A DNA stretch of 64,000 bases from Ischnura elegans (GCF_921293095.1 NC_060259.1:25551812-25615811), one strand, 5' to 3'. Positions 1 to 12,141 are shown, counted from the stretch's first letter. The notes: generated from the sequence alone by a model not told the origin. Numbers and translations are program-made.

Positions 1-353
1 TAAATGTAGGTTATAGGAATTCTAATCTCAATGTATGCGATGACTTAATACTAGCTTACTACCCTGGATACCACTCCTCAATAGAGTAAGGTGCTCGTTT
101 TCAGAGGGGCCTTATCAGATCAGAACTAAGATACAGTGGGATCACTATCGATATAGAGGAAAGGACGAGACATATGTGCATTGAAAAATAAAACCGAAAT
201 AAATTAGCACTAACATTTAATTTGATAGTATTGTTATCCGAGTATAATAGTATGAAAATCAATTATATATAATATTTTATTGAGTATAAAATATTTTAAG
301 TACAAAATAGTATTATTTTTAATATGAAAAATTTTAAAGAATCCATTCCAGTT

Positions 354-846
354 ATGAAAATATTACATCTTGAAAACTTCAATGAACGGCTAGTGCAGAT
401 ACAGATCATACACTTCATTTGCTCGTTCACTCACAGAAATTCGCTGATTTATCCCCACGCATAGTATTAAGTAGTTATTATTCGTCATCTCCAAAGTAAA
501 CTGAGTGGAAATGAGAACAGGTGTGATACTGAGAAGAAATTTGAGCATATGGAATTGAGGACTCTTCAACTTCAACTACCACGGGTAAGCGCCCAACAGT
601 GGGCTGAAGTCGAAAAAGGCAAACCAAACATGATTTTTTCCTATTTCATTTCGAATTAAATAGCACTATTTAATGAATACAATATTTTGAAAAATCATCT
701 TACGCCTGGTTTATTATGATCAAATTCATTGCACTGCTGAAAATATTGCGTCTTGAACACTGTTCAATGTACAGGAAAGTGTCGACACAGATCATATACT
801 TCATATGCTCGCTCACTTACCAAGATTCGTCGATTTATTCCCAAGC
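354..846 (+). repeat. Two direct repeat units of about 107 bp
   Basis: The stretch at about 354-460 recurs at about 735-846 in the same orientation. Both units contain a 'gaaaatatt-c-tcttgaa' start, then a shared 'acagatcata-acttcat-tgctcg' core, and end near 'gatttat-ccca-gc'. The units are roughly 380 bp apart and clearly diverged. No reading frame is shared between them, so this is probably an old non-coding duplication. No family is recognised. Confidence 0.55.
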
Positions 847-2204
847 AGTTTCAAAATAGGAAAAGTAAGATCACTTCTCTTGGAAAAGCTCGCACGTGAG
901 CCTCTCGAAAAATTCATCAGTTTTTCTAGCGAAATCGTTTTACAGTGTTTTAAGATAATTCTCTTCTTACTTCAACATAGACCAAAAAGGCTTCCGATAT
1001 CTGCTGCAATCATGTTTGACGACAGCATCGGATACTTTGCCACTCATTTTTACCGGACATGCAATCCATGAGAACCTACTGCAGAGGGTAGAACACACGT
1101 ACAGAGAAAGAGAAAACCTAAAAGAACCGCTTATATTCTCGTGACTCGCGCAACTAACGCCGCCACCGGCCTCTATTGGTACTCCGTCCGAGCGAGATAG
1201 TTATACCGCGACTTTCAAGTACAGATTGCATACAAGTAGTATTGAAAGTATGAATCAGGAATTTGTTCTGATAATACGAATTCACACGTCTTTATATTTA
1301 GCCAAAACGCACTATATCCTCACGTTTGTTAACTTATATTGAAATCATTAAAAACAGTTAATTATAAACAACTGCACAATACTTCTAAATGCCTAAATAT
1401 GAAGAGTGTATGAGATTCTTCAATATCAGCTCATTCGCCATACTGGGCTCGATGAATCATATCTTATCAGTGAAATCGAATTCGGCTATGAGGCAATTGA
1501 ATAGCTAAAGGAAAGCACACATAACACATTACATTTCTATGTAAAACAATATGATTAAACCGCGTGAATAATTAATACATGAATTCTTAGCCCACAAAAT
1601 TTACCGTACGATATATTAATTTAACTTTTCCTCAGAGATTGATGATCCACGGCGATGATCCAATCCCAAGTATATTTTAGGAAGAAAAGAAGAGACTCCA
1701 AGTACCTCAAGCCATTGGAAAAAGGCATTTGAGAACTCTCTTCTAAACATAAATCCGACGTTTGGGCAGTATTTTGTGAATATCATGAGATGGGGACAAA
1801 AAGGTAGTGACAACAATGCACCCCACCCAAGCGGAAAATTTGAGAAAAAATAGTGGAGGGGAGTAAACGATATAAAAAGACATGTCGCATTCTATTTCCG
1901 AAGATGTCTTTTCGTACTAGGCTCAGAATTATTTTAAGACCGACGAGCATATCGGGAAATCCGTATATTCTCAAGATACTGCAGCTCATAACAAGACACA
2001 ATGATTACAGCGAAATTTACACTTTTACAATCGGTTTCATCTATTTATTATAAATTTAAAAAAATTTGATTTGGGATTAAAATATGATGAAAAAGCGTTG
2101 ATTTTCATCCCTTTAATCGTATTGTGACTGCTCCATTAGAAATAGCGGGGAACATCGGCAAGGATAAAATTATCAGCCTTATAGACGACAGATATTGAGA
2201 ACAC
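847..2204. other. No recognisable gene or repeat
   Basis: AT-rich sequence with only short, chance-length reading frames and no domain signature on either strand. No terminal inverted repeats or target duplications are visible to me here. Confidence 0.4.
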
Positions 2205-2512
2205 CACTGACGCAACTATGCGGGGGATGAGAGGGATGGATTCCCCTCCCTCCTAAGCTTAAGGGAAATAAAAATATTTTTTAAAAATATTGTCTAGTTT
2301 TGACATATACTAGTGTATTGACTAATACATGAATCATCTGATTAAGATTCATGATCATTTATTAATACCATGGCAGTGAGATGAGTCACTGAATACAGGC
2401 CGGTGACTAACCCCCGGACTCCACGTTGCCTGGGGGGGTCGCTACCCTAGGCACCTCCATCTTTGGGTAAAGATCCCCCCCCCCCCAAAGCATATTAATA
2501 GTTACGCCACTG
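2205..2512. mobile_element. hAT-like MITE with near-perfect 8-bp TSD
   Basis: A 308-bp non-coding element. Its ends form imperfect terminal inverted repeats: CACTGACGCAACTAT at the left, and CAGTGGCGTAACTAT when the right end is read on the minus strand. It is flanked by GAGAACAC and GAGGACAC, an 8-bp target duplication with one mismatch. An 8-bp duplication and CAGTG-type ends are hAT hallmarks. A poly-C run lies near the right end. No transposase is encoded, so it is non-autonomous. Confidence 0.75.
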
Positions 2513-2649
2513 GAGGACACTGACATTCACTTACAGTCTCCTGGGCTTAGTTACATAATAAATATCTTATATTGACCCAACTGCTTATTATCTTCGAAAA
2601 AAAGAAACCAATTATTCGCAATATGAGTAGTGATTTCTGTTTTATCAAA

Positions 2650-3420
2650 ATGCGACGCGGAAAGCGTGCTGTAATGATTAAAAGAAATTAACAGAGAAAA
2701 ATATTTACGCAATAAGAACTTGCATAAATAATAGAAAATTAATGAATTATTGCGACCTCAGGAAATGAGATCGAAGTGTACGTGAAAATTGAAACTAATC
2801 CATAGCAGCGAGGAATCTAAGATCAGTTAGCGGCAGTTTTGTCCACTTTGATCTTTAAACGTTTTCATGCTCTACAACTCACCAATGTAACGTCCTTCAA
2901 TACTATGTATGATCGACCAATAATTCCCCGCAGAAATGGGGTAAGCGTAAAATTAGAATAGTTGTCGCCTAATTTCCATGAGTTAGTGATACTATCAGAG
3001 ATCTTTCTCACTAACTCGTTTACGGAGGAATGAGGGAAAAACATTTCTCACTAAAGTGTAAACGAAAATGATCTACGCGAGGTCGACGCCGAGGAGTATG
3101 TTAGTAACTTATCTGCGATTTCTGAATTTAACAATAACCTCATTACCGCGGGAAATTATCGGTCGATAATACATGTCTCTATATGAAGGACGTTTCATTG
3201 GTCAGTTTTAGTGAATGAAAATGTTTCAAGATCAAATTGGACAGAACCGCTGCTAATTAATCTTCGATTCCATGCTGCTATGGATGAGTTTTAATTTTCA
3301 CGTGCACTTCGATCTCAACTTCCTGAGGTCGCAGTCATTCATTGATTTCCTAATATTTATATCGTTTTTTTGCGAAAACATTAATATTTTTTATAAATTT
3401 CCGTCGATTTTTTGTCGCGC
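2650..3420. repeat. Large imperfect foldback (inverted repeat)
   Basis: The left arm, about 2650-2950, is matched in reverse complement by the right arm, about 3115-3420. Matched landmarks are 'ttgcgacctcagga' against 'tcctgaggtcgca', and 'gtccttcaatac' with 'gatcgaccaataattcc' against 'ggaaattatcggtcgat' with 'gaaggacgtt'. The central 160 bp is unique. The arms are diverged by many substitutions and small indels. It is probably an old foldback or long-TIR MITE; no target duplication was located. Confidence 0.65.
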
Positions 3421-4640
3421 ATTAGTGGCGCATACATATGGCGGGCGCGAGCCCTGCCCCCCTTGCGGGGCTGTCTGCATTGCCCAGCATTGCAGAACTA
3501 AAAATAGTAACTCCTTCATATCGTAAGATGGCATTACCTTGAATATGAGTAAAATCAGTTTAAACAAAACTTTCTTAAACTTTGCATGTGACTTCATTAT
3601 TTTATCATTACGATAAAAGTAAAGGTAGCTCAAGATATTTTTTGCCCATTCCCTTTTTTTGCCATCCGCTACTGCCGTGAATACTTAAAATAGGATTTAA
3701 ACCGGAATAATAGGGGTCTCAATAGTTCTCCAACTTTATCATAAAGGAAATAAAATGGGTGAACGAGCCCATTCATTCCTGTATGTCTTCATCCATTGCC
3801 GATACTGCTGTCCCTGAAGGTCGTTTTGTCTCTAACAAAATCCATTAAGCCTACCTCTTCTGCGACGCCGTTTTTTGACATTAAATATTTTCTCGTTAAC
3901 TTCTCAAAGGACTTGCTGGGTCCTTTTTGTCGCATTAATCTTCATAGCTCTTGTTCTGCCCTTTCTAATGCTTTTAATTTTCCCACCTCCCTCGAGGCTA
4001 TCGTCGAAATTTCGTCGAATATTTTCAGCATGTTCTCTGGCATTGGATTCTGAAGCGCTTAATTCATTCAAGCGAGAAATGCAGTAGCAAAAAGACTCTT
4101 CTTCAAATAAAAATTATGGGTTTGACCAATTTTAACAAATAGAGAAAAATAAGGAGATACAAAAATGTATAAATTTTGCTTAAAAGACAAAACGCGACAT
4201 AAGCATTAAAAACGCGGTCACATGATGATAAAAATATTTAAACTCCAAATTCTATTAAAAAAGGCATACATTTTCAAATATAACCCTTCTTAGTTAACTC
4301 AAACGGGAACGGGATGTTTTGCAGGAATAATTACTTTATTCCATTAGGCGACTTGAAGAGACATCGCCATTATAATATTCGACGCCTTGTCCAGTATTTA
4401 TCAACACAATAACGAGTACAACTTCTCTGAAACTCAGTAGCCAATGTGTTTTATCTTTATCTGATCAATAATTCTGTCTAAAATCGAGACGAACATAGCT
4501 AAGGTCTACATATTCTTAAAAATTCTTTTGACGTATGAAGATATGCCATATTTAGAGAATATTCTACCCCGTAACTCACGTATTTTCCTTTACTACGCTT
4601 CTCGCACGGCGTGCAAATACTTCTCCGCGTTCAGTTACTC
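3421..4640. other. No gene seen; short GC-rich patch
   Basis: Mostly AT-rich anonymous sequence. A GC-rich patch at about 3425-3490 contains CCTTGCGGGGC and looks like part of a repeat rather than a gene. The small reading frames at 3272-3633 and 3796-4087 resemble no known protein family. Confidence 0.35.
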
Positions 4641-4910
4641 CAGTGGCGTGACTAGGAATATGCTTTGGGGGGATGAAGGGGCTTTGGGGGAGGGGTTAGT
4701 GGGGGCTTTACCCCTAGAAAACGGGGAGTTCAGGAAATTTTTTGAAAAATAACATGCCTGAAAATGCATTTCACATCATTTTGGCACTTAAAATTTAACT
4801 TTAAGCAGATGCAGTTGTTAATCAAATCCAAACAAGATTTTTAAAAAATTTTGATTTCTCAGAGGCTTTGGGGTATACATCCCCTCATCCTCCCCATACT
4901 TACACCACTG
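4641..4910. mobile_element. hAT-like MITE with perfect 8-bp TSD
   Basis: A 270-bp element starting CAGTGGCGTGA and ending TTACACCACTG. It is flanked on both sides by exactly AGTTACTC (4633-4640 and 4911-4918). The perfect 8-bp duplication suggests a fairly recent insertion. The interior is G-rich and non-coding. The ends resemble those of the 2205-2512 element but the interior differs, so these may be separate MITE families using related end recognition. Confidence 0.85.
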
Positions 4911-4918
4911 AGTTACTC

Positions 4919-6415
4919 TAAAGCAGGGATGCCAATAGAAACTACACCAAAGTCAAAACCAGTAAAGTTTCAATTGTTTCGCTCCCAGGAGCGAAATGTA
5001 GAAACCGGACGAAATGGATTTAAACCCGGGGTCGAAACGAAATCGGAGTCAAAACTACTTCGGGTGGAAATTAAACTAAAGCTCTGGGACGTAACGAAAC
5101 GCAGATAATGTTTCGCACCGGAGGGATCACGTGCTTCACCTTCGAACGGTATAGTTTCGACCCACACTCCAAGCACGAAGTATGGTTGAATGGAGTAGAG
5201 GTTCGCCCTATCGCTATTGGATACATAGGGCAGATGATGCAGATTTTTGGTATTTTCCCATTCTAAAATTAAAAAATACATTTGTAAATTTACTTTTGGA
5301 ATAACTTTAATAACACTTCTGTAGTTTATAGTTCAGAGAGCACTTCGTTTTTGTAAGAATCGTTTTCTTTATGTTTGCAACTATCCATAGCGTGCCAATG
5401 CAAGTTATATTTTTTAAATATCTCTTAGTTTCCATACAAATGTATTTTATATTTTGCAAGATATTTAAAATATTATTTTTTAGGTTTTATTCAAATACTT
5501 AAGTTAAAGGTATTTTGCAGTTTTAATTTCAATTGCATTTGGAACTGTATTTTTTATTTCAGATACTCCTCGGCATGCATTTTGCCCAGCCCTGCGTGGG
5601 AGTGATAGGTCCCATTGACGAAGACTGCTAAGAGTTACGAGGTCAGTGGCTGTCTCCCTTAGACGACCTGAATACAAAGCATTTCGGGGAGGTGCAACAA
5701 AACTGTACCATTGATATAGAAAACAAGACAGCGTCACGGAGGCTGGGTCTCCCGATCCGTTCCACTGACGCCCGCTGGCACGGAGAGCAAAAACATGGAA
5801 TCGATTTTTTTTCCAAGATCCACGATGGCCATTCACCCGAGGAAAGTTTCTCTCCAGGCAAAAGGAAACTCCTCTTCTCTGAAAAGTAAAGGAGATTTTG
5901 GCCAGCAAGTCTTTAGAGAGCCCCTATGGGAACACAATGAGTCCGACCACCGATAAACGGCTGGTATCACTATCGTGACTCGATCTCACATTATTTATCG
6001 CTCCGCAAGCGCAATCCCTCTGTCCCGGTAAACCATGTTTACCACAACCAGCCGGTTTACAATATAATAATTACATTTGCGCATATACTTTTTCTGTACG
6101 GGCAGTGTGTTGCTTGTGTTAGCAGAAACTTAAATACTAAATGATAACGTTGGATTTCAAATACATTCATACAAAGAATAGGAAAATATTTGCAAATTGT
6201 CCCTTTTTATCCATTCCAGTAATAATATTTTTTGTGTTGCAAAAAGAATTTTTCTCAGCATAGTTATATCCATTTTTTCCTCTTCTCTATTCTCATTTTT
6301 AAACAGTTTTATTTTTTGACGTTTTACTACAGAAATACAAACACAATTGAAATTTATTAAAAATAGAAGAATAAAAGATATAGGACAGACTCATAGAAGA
6401 GTAACTTGATGAGGT
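4919..6415. other. Anonymous sequence, no gene supported
   Basis: Reading frames of 60-134 codons occur on both strands at 4970-5281 and 5504-5908. They overlap one another antisense and match no family I know. They look like chance frames inside a moderately GC-rich old repeat. Confidence 0.35.
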
Positions 6416-6423
6416 AGTATGTA

Positions 6424-6581
6424 CAGTGCTGTAGTTGGGCCGGCACGGCGTACCTCCTAAAATCCAAACTAGCCATAAGCGTACCGGTTAAACTACCTTT
6501 TTAAATCGGTATAGTACATGTTCAGCTGTTGGAAAATTTTGAGTGAGAACCGCCTAAATTCCTTTCCCAACTACACCACTG
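6424..6581. mobile_element. 158-bp hAT-like MITE, perfect TSD
   Basis: It starts CAGTGCTGTAGTTGGG and ends CCCAACTACACCACTG, terminal inverted repeats with one mismatch. Exactly AGTATGTA flanks both sides (6416-6423 and 6582-6589). It is non-coding. The perfect 8-bp duplication and short length mark it as a non-autonomous hAT-type element. Confidence 0.88.
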
Positions 6582-6724
6582 AGTATGTATGTAGTCGGAG
6601 TCATTGAATCATATTCGTAAAATCTCCACAATGATTTATGGAGGAGCTTCAGCAAAAGTAACACCATTATTTCCTTACATTATTCACTTTTACTCAGGCC
6701 AAGATTTATATGGACTACCGATTA

Positions 6725-6805
6725 CAGATATCTACATCTACATAATACCCCGCAAGCCGCCTAAAAGGCGTGTGGCAAGGGGTGTTAGGACACCAGCCGT
6801 TCTTA
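6725..6805 (-). mobile_element. L2-like LINE 3' tail fragment
   Basis: A reverse-oriented copy of the tail at 7345-7425, sharing 'ggctggtgtcctaacac' and 'gcggcttgcggggtatta' (read on the minus strand) and ending in a degenerate gatgtagatg-type simple repeat. It stands alone without upstream reverse-transcriptase sequence, as expected of a severely 5'-truncated LINE insertion. Confidence 0.65.
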
Positions 6806-6879
6806 GATAAAAAGGAACTGCTCTAAGGAACGCTATCTTAGCTGAATCCGTTTTCAGTTGCAATACTAGGACAATAATT

Positions 6880-7425
6880 AGGATTCGTCAAGCGTGTTGT
6901 GGGAAGATTTTCAGATGAGAAAGTAAGAGAAAGGTGCTATTTCACACTCATCCGACCACACCTTGAATATGCAGCGAGCGTATGGGATCCGGTGCAGGAC
7001 TTATCTGCTAACTGAACATAATACAAAGGAAGATTGCGTGGTTCGTCAAAAATCCCAACGAGGACAGCGTTACCCAGATGTTCAGCGAGTTAGACTGGGA
7101 GCCGCTGGAGACTCGGAGGCTGTGCGCTAGGCTTAGATTGCTTGAACAATTGAGAATGGATATCTTTAAGAGCCTCAAGGAGAACATAATATTAGAGCCG
7201 CACTATATTTCTAGGCGCGACAGAAGCGATAAATTAAGAAAGATGTTTTGCTGAACGGATAGATATGGAAATTCGTTTTCCCCCGAACCATAAAGGATTT
7301 CAATAAATGCTAGTCGCAATTTCGTTAAAGCACTTCCTTTTTATTTGTAAACGGCTGGTGTCCTAACACCCCCTGCCACACGCCTTTTAGGCGGCTTGCG
7401 GGGTATTATATGGATGCAGATGAAT
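6880..7425 (+). pseudogene. 3' end of an L2/CR1-like LINE reverse transcriptase
   Basis: On the plus strand the conceptual product carries YFTLIRPHLEYAASVWDP near the start and later fragments resembling 'SELGWEPLETRR' and 'LEPHYISRRD'. These are the conserved motifs downstream of the palm in CR1/L2-type LINE ORF2 proteins. Stops and frameshifts interrupt it from about 7015 onward. It is followed by a 3' UTR-like tail (7345-7425) that recurs at 6725-6805 and 49785-49866 and ends in GATGCAGATG. The endonuclease and catalytic palm are absent: this is a 5'-truncated dead copy. Confidence 0.7.
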
Positions 7426-7990
7426 ATTCCATTTTTCATCCGGGACGCCCGGACTGTGGAAGATAATTCCTGTAGTTTTTCATTGGTTGAGTTACGAAGT
7501 TCATGAAGTTGAAAATATAGATCAGCACTCAATGAAGTGAGTGCCATACAGCGCATTTTCTTTTGAACAGATGTTGTTACTGCGGTAAGTATATCAAACT
7601 GCCATTAGTTTATTACGCTAAGATAGATATGATGCTAAAACTAACCGAAAAAGGGAATTGCGAAGGAAATTATTCAGCCGTTTTTTTACAACAATCAGCG
7701 CCTTATACTGCTGATGGTAAAGAAAACTAAAAATAATATTTTTCAAAGGCAAAAATTTCAAAGGAATCAGTTGTTCGCAATACTCTTAAATCAATTGAAT
7801 ATTTGCAGCACAAATATTTCTATCTAAAAAACGAGACCTAATCATCATCATATGTTTTTCTGATTGTCATTCCCCAGGAGTACCTATACTAAAATTTGTA
7901 CTCCTCGTGTGGGCGCAACCGGAATATCCTCTGGTCTACTAAAACGTAGAGGGAGGAAAGGGAGTTTGCTTGTCTTTGTCTGATTAAATT
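7426..7990. other. No recognisable feature
   Basis: AT-rich sequence without a supported reading frame, RNA gene or repeat boundary. Confidence 0.35.
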
Positions 7991-8003
7991 TTCATGAAAA
8001 AAT

Positions 8004-8190
8004 TACCCTGAGCCGGGAATCGAACCACGGGCCTCTTTCATTTCCGAGGCATTGCAGGAACCATTACGCTTAACAGGTTTCTTAATTCCCATGGAAATTT
8101 ATAAGAGCCTAAATAGTTCAGAGGCCTACGAAGTGGCCCCGAAAGTCAAATGTCCGTGGTTCGATTCACGGTCCACAAGTGTTTTTTTTT
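8004..8190. repeat. Two tRNA-like sequences in opposite orientation
   Basis: On the minus strand, 8010-8030 reads CCGTGGTTCGATTCCCGGCTC, a good B box with T-arm and acceptor-like end. On the plus strand, 8153-8172 reads TCCGTGGTTCGATTCACGGT, another B box, followed by a T run at 8181-8190 that could end a Pol III transcript. Upstream A-box-like sequence is poor in both and no complete cloverleaf can be drawn. They look like tRNA-derived SINE heads or tRNA pseudogenes arranged tail-out around a short spacer. Confidence 0.5.
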
Positions 8191-8364
8191 CTATTGGCAG
8201 TTGATGCGAATTTCAATGGCGTATACGCGCCAGGTTTGAAATATATCACCCTGCCTCTGACGTCATTCAACTAATTTCTTAAGAAATATATCCACAAAAT
8301 CTGATGTTTTAAGGGCGCAACTGCTGCCTTCCGCCCATACCTGAGTATGGATATGACAACTCAT

Positions 8365-10351
8365 TATTATTAACCGTTGCATTCACTATTTATCAAAATA
8401 AACCAACAGGCCGGCTAGTTAGCCACTTGTAACCCACATTTTTAACATTTTTCGATCGACTTTTGAATCCTTAATTGAGCTCTTTACCGTCATTCTTCAG
8501 TGTTTTCCCATATTCCACAGTAATTTTACGACTTTTAAATTTAATTCTGTGAAGCGCCGACATTCTTTGGTATGGCCGCCGGCACTACTCGCTTTCCTTA
8601 CGCATACCTTCCAAAACCCTATCATTTGACACAGCAAAAACTGCTTACCTCTTCCGAGAGAAATAAATGTGAATTTTCCAAATAAGTCGATAGCACACTT
8701 TCTCTAAATTCTCTCTGATGATAGTTGACGACTACGATACTTAAGAGAGAGGATTGAACGCGAAATTCTTCGGTAACCTCAAGATAGATGTTTCTCCTTT
8801 AAATGACATTTGAAACTGATAAATTTAATAATCAAATTTGAATGCAATACACTTTTACTCACCTTCTGGGTATCCACTGAAGGACGCACTAAATTATGAT
8901 ATCCTCCACATATCATCACAGCGTCATTCAAGAGCTGCTAAGTAAAAATAAAATTCTAAACTTGGTATATGATACTTATCGCCAAATGAAAACCAATAGT
9001 GATAGGCTGTTTTGTATCAAAACTCCAATAGGCTTATAGATATACACAAAGCAATTCAGCAATTGGCAGTAGGCTTTACGAACCCCGATGGTGGAATTGT
9101 AAAAGACTACCAAACCAAATACTTGCACATTATTCATTGTTGGTAGACCCCAGCAAGTGAAATAAACACCGATGCCAGGCCGGATCCTAATCCGTACACT
9201 TTGAATTGTCATTCCGAGGGGCTATCAACCTAGCTACATGAACTAGCCAACTTGTAGAGACTCGAGAAGCGTAGTCTCTCGTAAAGTGTGGAATTGAAAA
9301 GCTCCAAAAGGCAAAACAGGTCGAGATTGATAAGTGCATTTATGGCGGTGCAGAATAGGATTTGACTATTCTTAATAGTTTGAAAGAAAATCCTGTTCTT
9401 TGCTTATAATGTATCTCTACGAGAGTTGAGAATAAGAGCTTAAAAGACCGGAGGGCGTAAAAATTAAGCGTGAAAACTTGATTTTAACGAGTTATGGAAC
9501 GGCACGCAACACTAAATTATAAAAAACACAAAACTGTAGATAATATGCAAGTAACAAATATAGAACATCAGAGAGTTGCATTCAAAAGGTGAATTTTTTC
9601 TAATGACCAATATAAAACACAACCTGAATACGACCATCTGATCGATCACCTGTTAATCAGTTTCTTTCTTGTTCCCTTTCATCTGCAGGCACATGAAATA
9701 CCTAAATAGCCTCTCCGTGATGATTAAAGTAGTAAGACATCAAAAGCAGCTTCTAAGTAGCCGTCACAATACTGAAAATCATGTACTTCTGCAATCAAAA
9801 TTTTCAAAGGAAATGTTGATCTCTAGTCATAGTGAATATAGCGAGCTAAGTATAAATGCAATACTTGTGCTGTATAAAAATTATTATAAACAGAATGTGC
9901 TCCTTTGCTGATAGTTTTTTCACTGCCAACATTTTCAAAACATTACATTAAACATAAGAACTATTGCCTAAAATTATAACACTAATTCAAGTGAGTAGAA
10001 CAAGTCTAGAGAGAAATATAAATACTAGTTATACAACAGGCCAGTAGAAAATAATATAAAATATGAAAGTCTTGCAAGAAGAGTTTACTACCATAAAAAG
10101 GTGCAAGTTATATATCGTCGTAAAGTATATTTTCATAACACTGAAATAATGCGATGAAATGGTATATCATTAAAAAGCAGTAGAAAGAGGACAATCGTTT
10201 GACTGTTACGAGAAACAAGAACAACAGTCGTTAAAGGGAGAAAGTAAGGAGTCGTTACATAAAACAGAATTGGCTCAAAGACTTAATTTTAACCTCTATT
10301 TCATGCAAGCAGCAAGCCAACGAAATAGCTAAAAGTAATACAATAAAATGA
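8365..10351 (+). repeat. Unclassified interspersed repeat, copy A (interrupted)
   Basis: 8365-8909 and 10043-10351 match 19378-20216 in reverse complement. Shared landmarks are 'aataaaccaacaggccggctag', the 'tctctctgatgatagttgacgac' region and 'agtcttgcaagaagagttta'. In copy B the two halves are contiguous, so about 1.13 kb (8910-10042) was inserted into copy A, or lost from B. No reading frame is conserved between the copies, which argues for a non-autonomous or non-coding element. The family is not recognised. Confidence 0.7.
8910..10042. mobile_element. 1.1-kb insertion inside repeat copy A
   Basis: Sequence present in copy A (8365-10351) but absent from copy B (19378-20216), where 'gatatcctca' runs directly into 'ggctagtagaaaa'. 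The ends are unremarkable and no clear terminal repeats or target duplication longer than 2 bp can be seen. The reading frames at 8976-9212 and 9669-9911 are not recognised. A deletion in copy B is the alternative. Confidence 0.4.
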
Positions 10352-12040
10352 AAACAACTAAATTTTAAAAAATTGAACTAATCACTTGAATAATTATTAG
10401 CGCATGTTAAAATGTGTAGCTCAAAATAAAAAACAAAAAACTAAGAAAACGCAATAAAACCCCAAGTTATCATCGATGTTTAAAAAAATAAAACGATATT
10501 TAAAAAAGCAAATCATAAAAATTAACTCAAGGGAAAATCAAAGGCCATGTATGCCGTAACATAATGGGTTGTCCTTTTGATTACATTTTTTTTTACTTGT
10601 ATACAAAAGAGTATGAAGGCATCCATTTTTTCACTCGGCATTAAAATTATTTTGTAATCAATGAGGGGAGGAACACAAACTACATCCACACTGATAATGC
10701 ATGCCACAAGTTCGCATTGGAAAAATTGCGGAATCACATCAAACTGGAAAGTGCTGCTCAAGTGGATAGCTAGCCAACGTAAATTGCATAGTGATGTGCT
10801 CGTGTATTTTTTCCATGAGACGGTTGTTTCTCTTATTTTTGTGATAACTGACCGTCAGGGCCCTCGAAGGACAGTGGTTCCATTTCTATTTAATTTTTAT
10901 AAGTGCTTCCACAAACAATAGGGGGCTAAGATTCTTTTTGATCAAATGCCTGAAGAAATAAATTTTCAATTATTTCTATCCATCTTCATTTGGCTTCATA
11001 CTCATCTCAATATCAGGTTTTCAGGATAAATATCTAATATTTATTTTTCTCTGAAATCAACAATAGAATTTATCCTTGACAGGTAGAGATAATAATACAT
11101 AGTATTAACAGCTATATTAGTAACTATATGACTTTTTAACTGCATGTGAATGACTTATAAAGGTAACATTATTTCCATTAATATTGCGTAGGGTGCAGGA
11201 ACGTCAACTTTAGAGGTTTCAGATCCCACCTTCCTCAGAATTTTTTTCCTTGCGGCGATGCCCTACTCGCGATGCATCTGCTAAGGAAAATGCCACTATC
11301 CCAGTGGCATATATCCTCTGACATTCCATTTTTTGATATAATTACATTTCATAATGTCAGCCAATAATCAAAGATTAATTTAATTGCCAGCATAATGCAA
11401 ATTCAATATGCAGCAGACCCAATAAAATTTATGGTTTTATCAATCCATGCGAAATGACAACTAAATACAGGCAACCCACATGCCTCCCAAGCAACCGCCG
11501 AAATAAATTTCAGGCCTTGTGCTTGGTTGAGAGCTAGGCTTTCATTTGAATACTGTTTCTAATAAATGTATTGTATTTTACATATTTATTGAGAGAAATT
11601 TGGCTGCAATGGTAGGTCCACGTCCGCTGGGTTAAGCTAAGATAAATAAATAAACAATCTGAAGTACTCAAAAGGAAATATGGATGAGAAAATACAAACA
11701 ATATGCGCCTTAAGGCAACTTATTTGCCACAGGCGTCGCAATATGCACACAATTTCGACTATTACTATGATGACCATACCCATCCACAAGGCCCTCCAGT
11801 AATACACCTTCTGAGAGTGGAAAACTTACGTACGCTCAACGGTTATCGAGCCTGTGCAAGTTTCCATCTCTCAGAAGAAGAGCGACGATGACAATCGTAC
11901 ATAATTTTTTTACAGCGACTCGTGACGTATAGGACGTTTCAGCTGACTGACAGCCTGGTTTATTTCTCTGAGAAAACGGTGACAGCCATCACCAGGAGTG
12001 AAAGCACACAATTTCCTTTCTCACGCCCTGCTATCCGGCA
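10352..12040. other. Upstream region of the secreted-protein gene
   Basis: AT-rich sequence with no recognised coding region. The 62-codon frame at 11703-11891 (His/Tyr-rich, ends in EEERR) and the 110-codon frame at 11922-12254, which overlaps the promoter and first exon, resemble no known protein. GC rises over the last 300 bp, consistent with a proximal promoter region. Confidence 0.35.
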
Positions 12041-12049
12041 GATTTGGAG

Positions 12050-12086
12050 TATAAAGAGGCGGGCAGAAGCTGAGGTCCGTCACAAG
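12050..12086 (+). promoter_or_regulatory. Core promoter: TATA box and probable initiator
   Basis: TATAAAG begins at 12050. About 30 bp downstream, 12080-12085 reads TCACAA, a plausible arthropod initiator. The start codon at 12142 would then follow a 5' UTR of about 60 bases. Spacing and sequence fit a TATA-driven RNA polymerase II promoter. This is inferred from sequence only. Confidence 0.6.
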
Positions 12087-12141
12087 TTCCTTGGCTCTCA
12101 AACAACTCTCTCGTGCGGAATAGACACACTCCTGACCAAAG

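Noticed and set aside
5504-5908. 134-codon minus-strand frame
   Set aside because: Overlapped by other frames in both directions, no start or splice context and no recognised motif.
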